From assembly GCA_017470985.1 (NCBI GenBank), contig JAFUXA010000012.1, positions 62,001 through 126,000 of the forward strand: DNA of 64,000 nt. The letters are read 5' to 3'. The translations under genes were made by a program, and so were the position numbers. This DNA is from Lachnospiraceae bacterium (GTDB lineage: Bacteria > Bacillota > Clostridia > Lachnospirales > Lachnospiraceae). The notes beneath the pieces were generated by a model that made no database searches, was not told where the DNA came from, and was given only the letters and a program-made list of their open reading frames with translations. This document shows positions 62,427-64,000 of the stretch, one piece after another; position 1 is the stretch's first letter, and each line of letters opens with the position of its first letter.

Positions 62427-63971
62427 ATGAGAGGAATTTACACAAATGTAAATGACATCCGTAAGAATGTATTTGCGGAAGTTGCAAAATTGTCTTATGA
62501 GTATGACGAGGGATTCGATATGGAGATTATGCATCAGCTTCCATACAAGATTATCCCTGGAACTGTTGCCAAGTATAGAGATAGTGCATTCTTGGAGAGA
62601 GCCATTGTAAGAGAGAGAGTTCGTCTTGCTATGGGATTAAATCTTCGTTCTTATGATGAGTACGATCCTATTACAGATGGTGTGGATGAATGTACCAAGG
62701 ATGAGACATATTATGAGCCACCTCTTATTAATATTATCAAGTTTGCTTGCCACAAGTGTCCTGACAATGTAATGAAAGTTACAGATGCTTGTCAGGGATG
62801 TCTGGCCCATCCATGTAAGGAAGTGTGTCCAAAGGATGCAATTAGCATCTATGATGGCAAGTCTCATATTGATCCTGAGAAATGTATCAAGTGTGGTAAG
62901 TGTAAGGATGCATGTGCATATGGAGCTATTTTGAAAATGGAGAGACCATGTGCCAAGTCATGTGGAATGAAGGCTATATCTTCTGATGAAGCAGGATGTG
63001 CAGATATTGATTATGAGAAATGTGTATCCTGCGGTCAGTGTCTGGCAAATTGCCCATTTGGTGCTATTGCAGATAAGGCACAGATCTTCCAGACAATTCA
63101 GGCTATCAAGAGCGATGCTCCAGTATTTGCTGCTATTGCTCCAGCTGTTACAGGTCAGTTTGGACCGGATATGACTCCACAGAAGATTCGTTCAGGTTTC
63201 AAGGCATTGGGATTTGAGGATGTAGTAGAAGTTGCTATTGGAGCTGATTTATGTACTATTTCAGAGGCAGAGGATTTCGTTAAAGAAGTGCCAAATGAGA
63301 TTCCGTTTATGGCTACATCATGTTGTCCTGCATGGTCTATGATGGCCAAGAAGTTATTCCCAGAGCAGGCAAAATGTATTTCCATGGCTTTGACACCAAT
63401 GGTACTTACAGGTAGATTGATCAAGAAAGAGTATCCAAATGCTAAGGTTGCATTTATCGGACCTTGCTCAGCTAAGAAGCTTGAAGCTATGAGAAGATCA
63501 ATCAGATCAGATATTGATTTCGTACTGACATTTGAAGAAGTTATGGGTATGTTTGAAGCCAAGGGTGTTGAGTTCGACAAGCTTGAGATTGATCATTCAA
63601 TGCACGGTGCGTCTGCTGATGGTAGAGGATTTGCTGTTGGCGGTGGTGTAGCCCATGCTGTCGCTGAATACATCAAGGAGAATTATCCAGACATGGAAAT
63701 CAAGATGGAGAAGGCAGACGGACTTGATAATTGTCGTAAGCTTCTAACCATGGCCAAGGCTGGTAGATACAATGGTTATCTGTTGGAAGGAATGGCATGT
63801 CCGGGTGGATGTATTGCCGGAGCTGGAACAGTTCAGCCTATTGCCAAGACTGCCAAGGCTATCAGTGATCAGATGAATTCTTCATCAATGCAGCATGCTT
63901 CCACAAGTGGTTATGCAGATATCCTTGAGACTCTTGAGGAGAGAGATACACAGGTTCCTGCAGAAGATTAA
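62427..63971 (+). CDS. monomeric [FeFe]-hydrogenase-like protein with N-terminal ferredoxin clusters
   Basis: Iron-sulfur enzyme of 514 residues expected to reduce protons or oxidise H2 with ferredoxin-type partners. Residues about 105-220 carry 4Fe-4S motifs: CHKCPDNV, CQGCLAHPCKEVCP, CIKCGKCKDACAYG, and CVSCGQCLANCPFG. The H-cluster domain keeps all four cluster ligands: Cys300 in TSCCPAW (with proton-relay Cys299), Cys347 in GPCSAKKLE, and Cys458/Cys462 in GMACPGGCIAGAG. P1 has Ala for the usual Gly and P2 has GPC for MPC, which points to a non-classical group. A conserved 100-residue N-terminal region is unlike classical hydrogenases. Maturases are not in the window. Confidence 0.85.
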   Translation: MRGIYTNVNDIRKNVFAEVAKLSYEYDEGFDMEIMHQLPYKIIPGTVAKYRDSAFLERAIVRERVRLAMGLNLRSYDEYDPITDGVDECTKDETYYEPPLINIIKFACHKCPDNVMKVTDACQGCLAHPCKEVCPKDAISIYDGKSHIDPEKCIKCGKCKDACAYGAILKMERPCAKSCGMKAISSDEAGCADIDYEKCVSCGQCLANCPFGAIADKAQIFQTIQAIKSDAPVFAAIAPAVTGQFGPDMTPQKIRSGFKALGFEDVVEVAIGADLCTISEAEDFVKEVPNEIPFMATSCCPAWSMMAKKLFPEQAKCISMALTPMVLTGRLIKKEYPNAKVAFIGPCSAKKLEAMRRSIRSDIDFVLTFEEVMGMFEAKGVEFDKLEIDHSMHGASADGRGFAVGGGVAHAVAEYIKENYPDMEIKMEKADGLDNCRKLLTMAKAGRYNGYLLEGMACPGGCIAGAGTVQPIAKTAKAISDQMNSSSMQHASTSGYADILETLEERDTQVPAED

Positions 63972-64000
63972 TAAATATGTATATAATAAAGCGCGAGGCT

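Overview
The window looks like chromosomal DNA from a low-GC Gram-positive anaerobe of the Clostridia, most likely a Lachnospiraceae of the Butyrivibrio/Pseudobutyrivibrio/Roseburia type. This is an inference from gene content, not from a marker gene. Supporting signs are strong AGGAGG ribosome sites, a fructose PTS operon with a DeoR-type regulator, ATP-type PEP carboxykinase, meso-diaminopimelate dehydrogenase, a monomeric [FeFe]-hydrogenase-like protein, and many plant-glycan genes. No rRNA, tRNA, CRISPR array, transposase or phage gene was seen.

Layout. 1-4.1 kb: the 3' part of an alpha-L-rhamnosidase facing an AraC regulator that is coupled to a small HPr-like protein. 4.1-11.7 kb: a tandem-receiver protein, truA, then fruR and the fruK-fruA-ptsH-ptsI unit, with a clear operator/promoter before fruK. 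11.8-25.5 kb: GH2 glycosidase, HAD phosphatase, Fe-alcohol dehydrogenase, CorA, asparagine synthetase, a 251-bp imperfect hairpin, HflX, an alanyl-tRNA editing protein, aspartokinase and a two-component system. 25.6-39.1 kb: an NAD-dependent epimerase; a nest of two paralogous polytopic membrane proteins around two membrane acyltransferases; a metallopeptidase/GIY-YIG fusion; a membrane-anchored esterase; an OGG1-type glycosylase; a GNAT protein; an unknown membrane protein overlapping a ThiT-like S component; and an SDR. 39.1-44.0 kb: an AT-rich accessory island with a BlaI-like repressor, a BlaR1-like M56 peptidase frameshifted in a (TA)8 tract, a truncated C39 peptidase remnant, and tandem paralogous surface proteins around a lipoprotein. 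44.0-54 kb: a MATE exporter and a maltodextrin/glycogen regulon (malE, malF, malG, malQ, LacI-type regulator, glycogen phosphorylase) with an array of LacI-type operators. 53.9-64 kb: an arginase-fold protein, pckA, a sugar isomerase-like protein, a cobalt/nickel ECF transporter behind a CsoR/RcnR-like G-tract site, ddh, a histidine phosphatase and the hydrogenase-like protein.

Together the genes describe a saccharolytic fermenter. Plant glycosides, fructose and maltodextrins enter by PTS and ABC routes, glycogen is mobilised by phosphorylase, PEP/oxaloacetate is balanced by PckA, and excess electrons may leave through alcohol dehydrogenase and hydrogenase.

The most notable observations are the large hairpin at 19.1-19.4 kb, the potentially phase-variable BlaR1-like gene, an HPr with Arg in place of the regulatory Ser46, the metallopeptidase/GIY-YIG fusion, and the uncharacterised surface-protein island.
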